Shown here: positions 1 through 7,642 of the stretch, piece after piece
Layout of the letters: each line of letters starts with the position of its first letter
Numbering within the stretch: the first letter of the stretch is position 1
Assembly: GCA_027365715.1 (NCBI GenBank)
Contig: DAHXLZ010000242.1
Location: forward strand, 1-20,969
Direction of reading: 5' to 3'
Source of the DNA: Methanomassiliicoccales archaeon
Lineage (GTDB): Archaea > Thermoplasmatota > Thermoplasmata > Sysuiplasmatales > Sysuiplasmataceae
DNA length: 20,969 bases
The notes under the pieces: generated by a model
Database searches by the model: none
What the model was told of the DNA's origin: nothing
Seen by the model: only the letters and a program-made list of their open reading frames with translations
Made by a program: the position numbers and the translations under genes

Positions 1-85
1 CGGCAGGAAAACAATTAATGCATGCTGCAGCTTTTGCGGTTAAGAAACGGGCTGGTGGTCTAGTGGTTATGACGTCGCGCTTACA

Positions 86-101
86 ACCTTCCTGGTATGA
101 A
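86..101 (+). other. tRNA-Val intron, 16 nt
   Basis: These bases must be removed to leave a seven-base anticodon loop, and the position matches the common archaeal site after nucleotide 37. The exact junction can slide by up to three bases because AAC occurs at both borders (85-87 and 101-103). A textbook bulge-helix-bulge does not form cleanly in my hand fold: the central helix gives about three of four pairs, so a relaxed motif is implied. Splicing would need the archaeal tRNA endonuclease. Confidence 0.7.
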
Positions 102-102
102 A

Positions 103-137
103 CGCGGAGGTCGGCGGTTCAATTCCGCCTCAGCCCA
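103..137 (+). other. Probable integrase attachment site in tRNA 3' half
   Basis: Tyrosine integrases of archaeal elements commonly recombine in the 3' half of a tRNA gene and leave the tRNA intact beside the integrase gene, which is the arrangement here. The site is assigned by position only. No second copy of the sequence around GGTTCAATTCCGCC was found in the window, so the core length cannot be set. Confidence 0.45.
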
Positions 138-188
138 TACCTATCAGGGTTCAAAATCTATATAAAACAGCACAACTATAGCCATGCA

Positions 189-1496
189 ATGAATCAAAAG
201 GAAAGACCGAAAGGCCGTGGAACAAGCGACCGGACGAAATACGGCTATCTCCTCGACGATCCTGATATCAGGCGTTGGTACCAGAATGTTGCCCGTGGTT
301 CTAAGATTACTGCTGATGTGTACCTGCGGAGGCTTGGGAATTTCAGGAATGAAACAGGGTTGTCGCCAAAGGACCTTACAGCGCTGCCTGACAAGCTGCT
401 TGGTGACAGGCTTCTCGACTATATCAGCGAGAGGGAATCAGGAAGCGCGCCGACATACCTCGGCGGAATCATAAGAGCTGTGAAGTCATGGCTTGCATTT
501 AACGGAAGGCAGCTGACGAGGCAAATAAAGATCCATGCGGCAAACAACAGACCAACAGTGGAGAATGAACAGGTACCAACACAGGACGAACTGCGCAGGA
601 TAATCCTTTCAGCCTCAATTCGTGACAGGATAAGCGTGATCCTAATGGCTCATTCAGGGTTGAGACCACAGGTGATGGGTTCTTACATGGGTGATGACGG
701 GCTCAGGCTAAGGGATCTTCCGGAGCTCAGAGTCAGCGGATCTGAAGTCCGTTTCGAAAAGACGCCTGCCCTTGTTCGCGTTCCGGCATCACTGTCAAAG
801 GCCGGCTTCCAGTACCTTACTTTTCTTTCCGACGAGGGATGCGGCTACCTCAAAGAGTATCTTGAATCGAGGATCAGGTCAGGTGAGAAACTGACTCCTG
901 AGAGTCCGGTCATTACCGCCAAATTGCCCAGAAAGCCATTCATATCGAGCATAAATGTTTCAGACAGTGTCAGGAAGCCTATAAGGGCTGCCGGTTTCAG
1001 CTGGAGGCCGTATGTGCTGCGGGCGTACTTTGACACCCAGCTGCTTCTCGCTGAGAGCAAGGGAAAGCTGGCTCATGATTACCGGGTATTCTGGATGGGC
1101 CACACTGGCAGCATGGAAGCACGCTACACGACAAACAAGAACAGGCTGCCGGTTGACATGATCGAAGACATGAGAGCGGCATACAAGAGATGTTCCAGGT
1201 TCCTCGAAACAAGAGTGACGGAACCTTCAGAGAATGATGCAAAGACATACCTTCAGACGCAGCTGCTGCTTGCTGTGGGATACAGGCAGGAAGAGATCGA
1301 CAAGCTTGACCTGGCGGCAATGACAGACGAGGGCTTCCAGAAGATCCTCCGTGACAAGGTCACTGGGGCGATGGCAAACAACGGACACAAGCAAAGAGTT
1401 GTTCGCGTGGATGAAGTCGGTCGTTTCATAAACGAGGGATATGAATTCGTTGCCTCCCTGCCAGACGGGACTGCTGTAGTGAAGCTGCCGTTCTGA
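189..1496 (+). CDS. Tyrosine recombinase / archaeal integrase
   Basis: The protein has 435 residues and catalyses site-specific DNA strand exchange, presumably between an element and the tRNA-Val gene just upstream. An N-terminal SAM-like DNA-binding region spans about residues 25-115. The catalytic domain follows, with R159 in AHSGLRP, R278 in RPYVLRAYF, H305 in WMGHTGS and the nucleophile Y313 in EARYTTNK. The first His of the usual HxxR box is Tyr (YVLR); from memory this is seen in archaeal integrases and does not by itself imply inactivity. ATG189 was chosen because the frame upstream runs back through the tRNA, which cannot be coding. The C-terminal extension past residue 330 has no assigned role. 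It is intact and likely functional. Confidence 0.88.
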   Translation: MNQKERPKGRGTSDRTKYGYLLDDPDIRRWYQNVARGSKITADVYLRRLGNFRNETGLSPKDLTALPDKLLGDRLLDYISERESGSAPTYLGGIIRAVKSWLAFNGRQLTRQIKIHAANNRPTVENEQVPTQDELRRIILSASIRDRISVILMAHSGLRPQVMGSYMGDDGLRLRDLPELRVSGSEVRFEKTPALVRVPASLSKAGFQYLTFLSDEGCGYLKEYLESRIRSGEKLTPESPVITAKLPRKPFISSINVSDSVRKPIRAAGFSWRPYVLRAYFDTQLLLAESKGKLAHDYRVFWMGHTGSMEARYTTNKNRLPVDMIEDMRAAYKRCSRFLETRVTEPSENDAKTYLQTQLLLAVGYRQEEIDKLDLAAMTDEGFQKILRDKVTGAMANNGHKQRVVRVDEVGRFINEGYEFVASLPDGTAVVKLPF

Positions 1497-1637
1497 CACC
1501 TGCTGAAAACATTTGATGTGATGGTCAATGCCGCAGGAATACATGCACTCAGTGCAGCATCGGCAAACTTGCGGAAGTGCAATGCGTGCATAACGTGTGC
1601 AACAGCTACATGTTCCAGAACAGATTGTACAGTATCG

Positions 1638-2546
1638 CTATTTTGTGTTGACAACCCGATCTATCGAATCCCTAACACCATTGTAACAATTAAACCTCTT
1701 CCTGTTAGATTTTTTGACTTCTTCGGCATATAGGCTGTCTGTCAGGGATCTTAGCATGTCTTTGTTCTGTTCTGATGTATCAAATTTAAGGCATGTGCGC
1801 GCAATCGAACTGGCAATGGCTGCGGAAATTTGACAATTTGAATTACGATTTGGATCTTTGGGTTCTCTGTCAATGAGGTCGAATATCAATTCATTAAAGG
1901 GAGGCGCGCACTTCAACTGCAGTAATATCCCATACATTTCTCCCGCATCTTCAATAACGTTGCTGGCATGAGAGTAAAAACCATCGACAACTGTTTGGAA
2001 CAACCGAATTAACACTTCTTGAAGCTTACGTGTATTGCCTGCATGATCGCTCGCAACATTGCTGAGCTTTGGCACGTGTGACTCAATGAATGCAATTATT
2101 TCTTTCCTGAAACCAAATCTTCCACCTTTTGACAACTGTTCAAGCTTCGGGCTGATGGCCAATTCGGCCAAAACAATCAAGTCGCTAATTGAAGTGAAGG
2201 GGTATTCTCTGAAATCACGTAATTCAGTCTGAGCGAGACTCATGTCGTCCTCATCTTTGACCGTTTGTGCTATCTTAATCAATTCATCCCATCTACCATC
2301 CCTCCTTTTATCTGGGGCAAAATAGTAATGATGTTTTTGATTTTTGTCGTCAATACCGTATTTGATCAGCTCCGACATGGGAATGGAGAATATTTTCCCT
2401 TCACTGCGAAGCTCCTTGCAGAGTCGATAACACGTCGGGATGCTCATAGCTTTCTTGATGTTTTTCTCCGCTGCAAGGATGGGTACTGTCCATGGTTTCT
2501 TTCTAAAGTTCTCGAGTAACAAATTTTTTCTATCGTTCTCCCTCAT
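1638..2546 (-). CDS. Winged-helix N-terminal protein of unknown function
   Basis: A protein of 302 residues from ATG2546; a TTG three codons upstream (2555) is a weaker alternative. Residues up to about 70 look like a winged helix-turn-helix (a helix pair followed by LYRLCKELRSEGKIF-like features, read as TCYRLCKELRSEGKI), so DNA binding is likely. The remaining 230 residues are mostly helical with no motif I recognise. The gene is more AT-rich than the integrase and is transcribed away from the replication operon at 2671, sharing a 124-base AT-rich region with it. That layout suits a regulator of the element, but the regulatory role is inferred. A TATA-like stretch lies around 2557-2567 on this strand. 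Confidence 0.65.
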   Translation of the reverse strand: MRENDRKNLLLENFRKKPWTVPILAAEKNIKKAMSIPTCYRLCKELRSEGKIFSIPMSELIKYGIDDKNQKHHYYFAPDKRRDGRWDELIKIAQTVKDEDDMSLAQTELRDFREYPFTSISDLIVLAELAISPKLEQLSKGGRFGFRKEIIAFIESHVPKLSNVASDHAGNTRKLQEVLIRLFQTVVDGFYSHASNVIEDAGEMYGILLQLKCAPPFNELIFDLIDREPKDPNRNSNCQISAAIASSIARTCLKFDTSEQNKDMLRSLTDSLYAEEVKKSNRKRFNCYNGVRDSIDRVVNTK

Positions 2547-2591
2547 AATTATCAAAAGTATATTTTCGTACTAAAGTATTTCCGAAATGTT

Positions 2592-2640
2592 GCTATTAAA
2601 ATTAATAAAATTCGCTATTAAAATAATGTATTAAAAATAG
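2592..2640. repeat. AT-rich direct repeats upstream of the replication operon
   Basis: GCTATTAAAAT occurs at 2592-2602 and again at 2614-2624, 22 bases apart, or about two helical turns. A related TATTAAAAATAG follows at 2629-2640. The stretch from 2547 to 2670 is strongly AT-rich and separates two divergent genes, so it must hold both promoters. Its place directly upstream of a primase-helicase operon also makes it a candidate replication origin with iteron-like sites. The repeats are seen directly; the origin role is inferred. Confidence 0.5.
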
Positions 2641-2670
2641 TTATACTGTCGCTCCAAATACATTCACCGT

Positions 2671-2850
2671 ATGTTAATTATTGGAATGAGGAAGCTGCAG
2701 AAGAAAGGTCCAGGTATCTGTCTTGACGTTCCAGCTATCTGGCTCAGAAACACCAAACTGTCCGTGAACGACGAGGTGTCCGTTGCCATAGATAACGAAT
2801 GCAACCTTATCATTACAGCCGGCACAGCGCAGCACTCCCGCAGGAGATGA
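2671..2850 (+). CDS. AbrB/SpoVT-like small DNA-binding protein
   Basis: A 59-residue protein with the pattern of a swapped-hairpin AbrB domain: a basic N-terminus (MRKLQKKGPG), a short hydrophobic strand with a conserved-type proline (ICLDVPAIWL), a Lxv.DEVSV strand and a closing IDNECNLIIT strand. Such proteins act as dimers, as transition-state style repressors or as antitoxins. It is the first gene of a packed operon: a GGAGATGA stretch at its end supplies the Shine-Dalgarno for the next gene only four bases on. Autoregulation of the replication operon is plausible. An antitoxin role would need a toxin partner, and the next gene does not resemble a known one. Confidence 0.7.
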   Translation: MLIIGMRKLQKKGPGICLDVPAIWLRNTKLSVNDEVSVAIDNECNLIITAGTAQHSRRR

Positions 2851-2854
2851 ACAG

Positions 2855-3040
2855 ATGATTCATAGAACTTTCGGGATTGAAATTGACATTAAGAATATTA
2901 AACATTCTTTTGTGGATCGGTTTCCAACCTCCAATCTAACTCCCGTTCTACTAAGATTTCCCGACAGATTGCCCGCGGAGGATCTTCTCGGTGCAGTCAG
3001 AACTTGGCTGGCTATTCTGGACTCGGAGGCGGAGGAATGA
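2855..3040 (+). CDS. Small protein of unknown function, replication operon
   Basis: A 61-residue protein I do not recognise. It is acidic at the C-terminus (LDSEAEE) with one amphipathic helix near residues 40-58. AGGAG lies just upstream of ATG2855, inside the 3' end of the AbrB-like gene. Its stop overlaps the start of the primase-helicase gene as ATGA, so it is translationally coupled to replication and may be a small accessory or regulatory subunit. No membrane segment is visible. Confidence 0.65.
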   Translation: MIHRTFGIEIDIKNIKHSFVDRFPTSNLTPVLLRFPDRLPAEDLLGAVRTWLAILDSEAEE

Positions 3041-6000
3041 TCGACAGGAAATTTATGCAGCGTGTTATCGCCTCACGCATACCGTCCGAGCTGAGGGACC
3101 TGGAGAGCAAGCAGTTTTTCCTCTGGCAAATAGAGATTGCCAAGGACGCGAAGGGCGAACCACAGTTGAATGAAGCCGGCAGCCCGAAACTCACAAAAGT
3201 ACCGAAATGCGTTGACGGAAAACGCAATGCGTCAACTACGGATCAGGCGACGTGGTGCACCTTTAAGGATGCTGTCAGGGCTGCCTGTAAACACAAAATG
3301 GGCATTGGTTTCAACTTCAGGGGCACCCCATACATTGGTATTGACCTTGATCATGTCCTCAATTCAGAAAATGAACTAGTACCCTGGGCCCGGGAGCTAA
3401 TCGAGAAGTGCGACAGCTATACTGAAAAATCACCGTCCGGTGACGGCCTGCACATCCTCGTGAGAGGAGAGTTTCCTCCCTGGTGGAAAAATGAGCATGA
3501 GCATCCCGACGGATCCAAGATTGAAATGTGGAACCCGGAGAGCGGCCGTTACTTCACGGTAACTGGTGATGTTTTTCACGACAGGCCCATCAGAAAGGTT
3601 GACCTCAGTCTACTCCTGACAGAGTTCAGGCCGGTAGAGGCTGAACCTTCCGATGAGGACAGGAAACATAATTTAACCGTCAAGCAGGTGATTGAGATGT
3701 CAGGGAAAGCGTCTGAATTTTCACAGAGAGGCGACAGGCTCATAGGGCCTCATATTGCACATGGCAGTGAAACGGGTACAAACATGCACATCGACATGCA
3801 AAAAAATGCGTGGTACTGTTTCAGGCACTCCGTGGGAGGTGGGCCGCTTGAGCTGTTTGCGATGATGAAGGGCGTCATCAAGTGTGAGGATGTTTCCGAC
3901 TTAAGGAAGAGGAAGGGCGCCACTGAATACAGAAGGGTGTGGGGAAGCATTTTTGCCGCTGCAAGAAGAGAGGGGCTGGTAGCGGAAGAGCCGATGAAGA
4001 ATGTAGCAGATGAGGAAGACCTGCGCAGAAAAGTGATAGGCGGCCCAATCCTGGACGGCCTGCGATACCTGGCGGGTTTGGACATTGACCGGATGGGTAA
4101 GCACGTTGGTGGTGACGACGTTATTTCTGTGCTCGCAAAGAAGGAAGCGCTGACTGTGGAGGAACAGAAAATCGGCAGGAAAATAATTGAAAAATACAAG
4201 GAGCACCTCACAGGGGAACTCTACCTTGAAGTTATAAATTTCAAGCTGGGGGAACACGCAGGACCGGAGAGCTCGTGTGGAAACGATAAGAAATTCAACA
4301 CCTCTGAAATAGCCCTCCAGGTCATGGGAAAGCAAAAATTTTTGACCTTCAGGGATAACGAGGAGGTCCGCTACTACTTTGGGGGGGTTTACTGCGACAA
4401 TGGTGAGGCCAGGATCAAAGAACTCGTGCGCGAAGTTTGTGAAGGGAAAGAATCGACAAACCTGTGCGGAGAGGTGATTGGAAAGATCCAGCGGGCCACT
4501 TACGTCGACAGGCAACAGCTCACGGAGAACGCGGAGCATAAGGTCGTAATCATCAACGGGATACTCGACTTGGACACTTACGAGATCCGTCCCCATAGTC
4601 CTGATTTTTATGCACTCACACAATTCCCATTGAAGTTTAAACCAGGTGCGCAGTGTCCTCTAATCCTAAAATTCCTGAGCGAAGTATTGAGGCAGGAGGA
4701 TATCCCTGTCCTCCAGGAATGGCTGGGCTATCATCTTTGGACCTCAGGTTATCCCGCACAAAAAGCCATGATGTTTGTGGGTGACGGAGGCAATGGAAAG
4801 TCCACTGTAATCTTTGTGGTGGAATGCTTCGTCGGCAAGAAAAATAGGGCAGCGATAAGCCTCCACTCCCTCGAGGAAAATCGTTTCGCGCCCGCAGGCC
4901 TCTACGGCAAAGTCGCGAACCTTTATGCCGACTTGCCGGACCGCGATCTGAAGTATGTCGGCCAGTTCAAAATGGCTACGGGTGGAGATCCGATGCGTGC
5001 TGAGTTCAAGAACATCAATGCGTTCTTCTTCACAAACACCGCCAAGCTTACATTTTCCTGCAACAAGGTACCGAAAGTGCCGGAGGATTCAACGGGATTC
5101 TTCAGGCGCTGGATCATCATTGAGTTCCCAAATTGTTTTGAAGGTTCGGCTGACGAGGACAAAGACCTGAAGGAAAAACTGGCAACCGATGAGGAACTCT
5201 CCGGCCTGCTGAACTGGGCCATCGAAGGCCTGAAGCGTCTCCGTGGGAACGGCTGGCATTTTTCGAATGGCAAGACTGTTGAGAAAGTTAGGGAAGACTA
5301 CATAGTGAGGTCAGACCCGCTGAAGGCTTTTGTGATGCACTGCATCGACACTGAAGGATGTCCAGACAATGTGATTGGGAAGCAGGAATTATTCACGGCC
5401 TTCAAAAAACACTGTGAGGTGCATAAGATTGCTCCTATGTCGGCTGATTCGTTTTTCAAGAAGTTCAAGTTTGAGATGCCGCCTGGCGCTTTTCAATACA
5501 TTCGGCCAAATAAGGGAGGCAACAGAGAGCACTCACTGAAGGGTATATCTCTTCGTCCTGACGAAAATTGGTGCAAGCCCGAATTTTTCGAGGATGTCGA
5601 CCGAAAGTACCTAAAAAGGTCGGACTCGTTGGACTCCCGGGACCAAACAGAGTCCGATGAGTCCAATGAGTCCACTCTTTCGGCCCACCTTCCCGTAGAT
5701 ACTTTCCAGAAATTCGCGCCCCAACTTGAAAATTACCCAGATTCTGTGTCCGATGTGCCCATTGTGCCCGGAGAACGTCTATCTAACCATATCTTGAAAG
5801 AAGAAGAATCACCTCCTGTACTCCCTAGTACCCCCGGACATACCATGTGCGGGCGCAACGGGCACACTGGCGGCAGCCCCGCTTCGCCGCCTGCCTGCCT
5901 TAGCCTGGATGGCGTCGAACGCCTTTTCCGAGACGCGGGTGTCAGTTATGAATTGTCTAAGTGGAAGGGGCGTGATACCTTGGCAACGATTCCTACACAC

Positions 6001-6120
6001 GTTTTGAAAAAGTCGTATCCTGATCTGGTCGCTCAGCTCCGCGCTGGGAGATGGCGGGATGCGGAGAGCGCAGACCGCAGTAGGTCATTCTGGACTTGTA
6101 AGGTGGATGGTCACGAGTAG
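3037..6120 (+). CDS. Replication protein: AEP primase-polymerase fused to SF3 helicase
   Basis: A 1027-residue plasmid or virus replication initiator. The N-terminal archaeo-eukaryotic primase/polymerase domain (about residues 85-200) shows the metal-binding DLD at 103-105 (GIDLDH), the SGDGLH motif at 134-139 and a final KIEMW...YFTVTGD segment. The helicase domain has Walker A GDGGNGKST at 582-590, Walker B LYADLPD at 629-635, sensor FSCN at 673-676 and an arginine finger GFFRRW near 690. A winged-helix-like segment follows (about 740-830), then a Ser/Asp-rich linker and a small C-terminal domain near 970-1015. ATG3037 was chosen for its GGAGGCGGAGGA ribosome site and ATGA overlap with the gene before it. 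It probably primes and unwinds the element's own origin. Confidence 0.9.
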   Translation: MIDRKFMQRVIASRIPSELRDLESKQFFLWQIEIAKDAKGEPQLNEAGSPKLTKVPKCVDGKRNASTTDQATWCTFKDAVRAACKHKMGIGFNFRGTPYIGIDLDHVLNSENELVPWARELIEKCDSYTEKSPSGDGLHILVRGEFPPWWKNEHEHPDGSKIEMWNPESGRYFTVTGDVFHDRPIRKVDLSLLLTEFRPVEAEPSDEDRKHNLTVKQVIEMSGKASEFSQRGDRLIGPHIAHGSETGTNMHIDMQKNAWYCFRHSVGGGPLELFAMMKGVIKCEDVSDLRKRKGATEYRRVWGSIFAAARREGLVAEEPMKNVADEEDLRRKVIGGPILDGLRYLAGLDIDRMGKHVGGDDVISVLAKKEALTVEEQKIGRKIIEKYKEHLTGELYLEVINFKLGEHAGPESSCGNDKKFNTSEIALQVMGKQKFLTFRDNEEVRYYFGGVYCDNGEARIKELVREVCEGKESTNLCGEVIGKIQRATYVDRQQLTENAEHKVVIINGILDLDTYEIRPHSPDFYALTQFPLKFKPGAQCPLILKFLSEVLRQEDIPVLQEWLGYHLWTSGYPAQKAMMFVGDGGNGKSTVIFVVECFVGKKNRAAISLHSLEENRFAPAGLYGKVANLYADLPDRDLKYVGQFKMATGGDPMRAEFKNINAFFFTNTAKLTFSCNKVPKVPEDSTGFFRRWIIIEFPNCFEGSADEDKDLKEKLATDEELSGLLNWAIEGLKRLRGNGWHFSNGKTVEKVREDYIVRSDPLKAFVMHCIDTEGCPDNVIGKQELFTAFKKHCEVHKIAPMSADSFFKKFKFEMPPGAFQYIRPNKGGNREHSLKGISLRPDENWCKPEFFEDVDRKYLKRSDSLDSRDQTESDESNESTLSAHLPVDTFQKFAPQLENYPDSVSDVPIVPGERLSNHILKEEESPPVLPSTPGHTMCGRNGHTGGSPASPPACLSLDGVERLFRDAGVSYELSKWKGRDTLATIPTHVLKKSYPDLVAQLRAGRWRDAESADRSRSFWTCKVDGHE
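5622..5673. repeat. Inverted 15-bp repeat inside the replication gene
   Basis: GGACTCGTTGGACTC (5622-5636) is the reverse complement of GAGTCCAATGAGTCC (5659-5673) with one mismatch, and another GAGTCC lies at 5650-5655. The hexamer therefore occurs twice in one orientation and three times in the other, with a spacing of nine bases within each group. It encodes a low-complexity Ser/Asp/Glu linker, so it may be a by-product of codon repetition or a protein-binding site in the gene. Confidence 0.55.
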
Positions 6121-6198
6121 GCATCTGTCTTCCCCCTGGACTGTCCTCTGCGAGGGGTGCCGCTGGACGGCGACATTCGGGACAGACGGTTTTCAGGC

Positions 6199-6522
6199 TC
6201 ATCGCCTGCGGTGCTGGGGGGGTGCTGTGTCTGTGCCGGGGACGGCCGTCAGGAGGTAGTACACTGTGCTTTTGGGGATGCGTAGCGTGGCGGATTTCTG
6301 CCGTTCTGTCTTGCCTGCGTTGTACAATCTCGCGCGGCCCAGTCAGTTTCGATGAGTGCGATTGTCTCCGTGCCCGGTGGTGCGGTCTCTGTTTGCACAG
6401 GAGCCGTTGGCTGGGAGTGTCTCCTCTGGCTGGCCCATCCGCTGGAATCCTGCCTGATGCCTGATGCGCCGCACCTGCCGTTCCGGGAGTCCGGGCATTG
6501 CCGCAATCTCCTTCGTGCTGTT
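6199..6522 (-). pseudogene. Helix-turn-helix protein remnant with in-frame stop
   Basis: On the minus strand one frame runs on from the broken transposase through two segments that each resemble a helix-turn-helix. The first (STKEIAAMPGLPERQVRRI) ends at a TGA at 6343-6345. The second (GKTERQKSATLRIPKSTVYY) continues in the same frame and ends at 6199. Below it another frame gives a CPEC zinc-knuckle-like start at about 6202. No ATG and ribosome site fit a complete protein, so I read this as decayed DNA-binding gene debris. The family is uncertain; site-specific recombinase and transposase HTHs look alike at this length. Confidence 0.4.
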
Positions 6523-7204
6523 GCCTGCCCAGCCGTAGCCGCCGTTGTGCGAGCGGTCGAAATGCATCTCATCCTCGAAGAGGATAACAGCATCGTCCGG
6601 CTTTTCACTTATATCTTTGATGGACTTCCTGGCGAATTCCTTCCTCTCCCTGACTGCACCGACACTGCATGTATCTGCGTATTCAAGAGTTGCCTTGTCA
6701 TGGTGGGTGCCCTCTATCCCTCAGACAGCGTCTGATAGACTCTTCAAATACAGTGATACCATTTTTTTGGAAGTGGAGTCTGAGTTCGGTGCACGCCCAA
6801 GCCGACGAGTTGATGCCATGCTTGCCGGGATCGTTCCCATCGAGCAGGTGCTTCATATTCTTCTTCTCATTCTCGCCGAGTACCATAGGCATGCCGCTCC
6901 AGTCCCTGTCTTTGACACTCCTATCCTCATTCCACCGCTGTGCGCATCTGTAAATGGCATCTTCGGCTACAGAGAACACTCTTGAGGCATCTTTCACTGA
7001 ATAACCGATACTGAACATGTAAAGTGCACGGAGATGATCCCTTTCCCTTGGATCCTTGCACTCCTTGCACGTTTGTTGAGAAAGACAGAATCGGGTTCTG
7101 GAATTATGCCCATACCTGTCGCTATGGCTTATGGCATTTCCGAAATTTAATGTTTCACATGGAACTTCTGTGGAGAGCCATAATAGCCTTGATAGGTCCA
7201 ACAC
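6523..7204 (-). pseudogene. IS630-type transposase, frameshifted and truncated
   Basis: The N-terminal half reads as an IS630-like helix-turn-helix region: RALYMFSIGYSVKDASRVFSV is followed by DAIYRCAQRWNEDRSVKD and a Gly-Met-Pro hinge. That frame stops at 6698-6700 after RDRG. In another frame the protein resumes (HHDKATLEYADTC) and reaches the first catalytic acidic motif, LFEDEMHFDRS, before changing character after GYGWAG at about 6523. The other two catalytic acidic residues are missing. The element is therefore inactive. The first codons near 7204 are not typical, and the real start is probably further in. Terminal inverted repeats were not found. Confidence 0.7.
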
Positions 7205-7280
7205 TTGATTAGACGAAAGTTTGGTAGTTCATAGATTCCATCCATTCCAAGAAATATGGCTTCTTCGCTGAATATGGAAG

Positions 7281-7314
7281 AGATGGATGATGGATGCTGT
7301 AGCATCATCCATCT
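7281..7314. repeat. Perfect 12-bp inverted repeat (hairpin)
   Basis: AGATGGATGATG (7281-7292) and CATCATCCATCT (7303-7314) are exact reverse complements separated by a ten-base loop. Within it GATGC/GCATC offers a competing smaller stem. It lies upstream of the broken transposase and 330 bases before the next plus-strand gene. A transposon sub-end, a terminator or a protein site are all possible; no T-run follows closely. Confidence 0.6.
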
Positions 7315-7621
7315 TCACGAGCTTGTTGGCTATGTGTATCTCAGTCCACCCCTCCCGACAACGAATTCCCCACCTGAATTGCCATGAGAAGTGTGACCTA
7401 TTATGTAGCAGGTGGATGACAGTAGACCCTCGCCTGCTTGCAACGGGAGAGGTTCTACAGGAAGATGAATCTGGAGACGTACGTACAGCGAAACCCTACA
7501 TCGGAAAGGCTTGGGCAATATGCCAATGTCGTCAGATTTTCCTTTCAAATATGACATTCTCAGAAAATAACCTGTAATCTCCAGTACTGAAATTATCATT
7601 CTGGCAAAATATCGGCCTATC

Positions 7622-7629
7622 CTTTATAA
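7622..7629 (+). promoter_or_regulatory. TATA-like box for the 7643 gene
   Basis: CTTTATAA is a good archaeal TATA match. A transcript starting about 25 bases on would begin near 7650, after ATG7643, which favours ATG7664 as the true start of the gene unless the transcript starts early. Confidence 0.45.
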
Positions 7630-7642
7630 CCTGTATTGGCCA

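Larger units (their letters stand above)
49..137 (+). tRNA. tRNA-Val (anticodon UAC) with a short intron
   Basis: A complete cloverleaf can be folded by hand. The acceptor arms are GGGCTGG (49-55) and TCAGCCC (130-136), followed by discriminator A137. The D stem is GTC/GAC, and the T arm is GGCGG-TTCAATT-CCGCC. The anticodon stem TCGCG (75-79) pairs with CGCGG (103-107), but 23 bases lie between them instead of 7. Removing 16 bases gives the loop CTTACAA with U33 and anticodon UAC at 82-84, so the product reads valine codons. CCA is not encoded. The integrase gene starts 51 bases downstream, which is typical of an element integrated at a tRNA 3' end. Confidence 0.9.
7205..7642. other. Stretch without a recognised gene
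   Basis: No open frame here looks coding. The stretch holds a strong hairpin at 7281-7314 and the promoter of the next gene near its right end. It may be flanking debris of the broken transposon. Confidence 0.55.

Noticed and set aside
18..188. An earlier integrase start upstream of ATG189
   Set aside because: It would translate through the tRNA-Val gene, and ATG189 gives a normal integrase length.
1227..1654. Minus-strand open frames opposite the integrase 3' end
   Set aside because: The integrase frame carries the catalytic tyrosine region and explains the sequence; the opposite frames look like shadows.
3750..4623. Minus-strand open frames of 153 and 240 codons
   Set aside because: They are antisense to the primase-helicase and have no recognisable domain or ribosome site.
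7287..7599. Overlapping open frames on both strands
   Set aside because: Neither has a ribosome site or a plausible composition, and each contains part of a hairpin region or lacks similarity.
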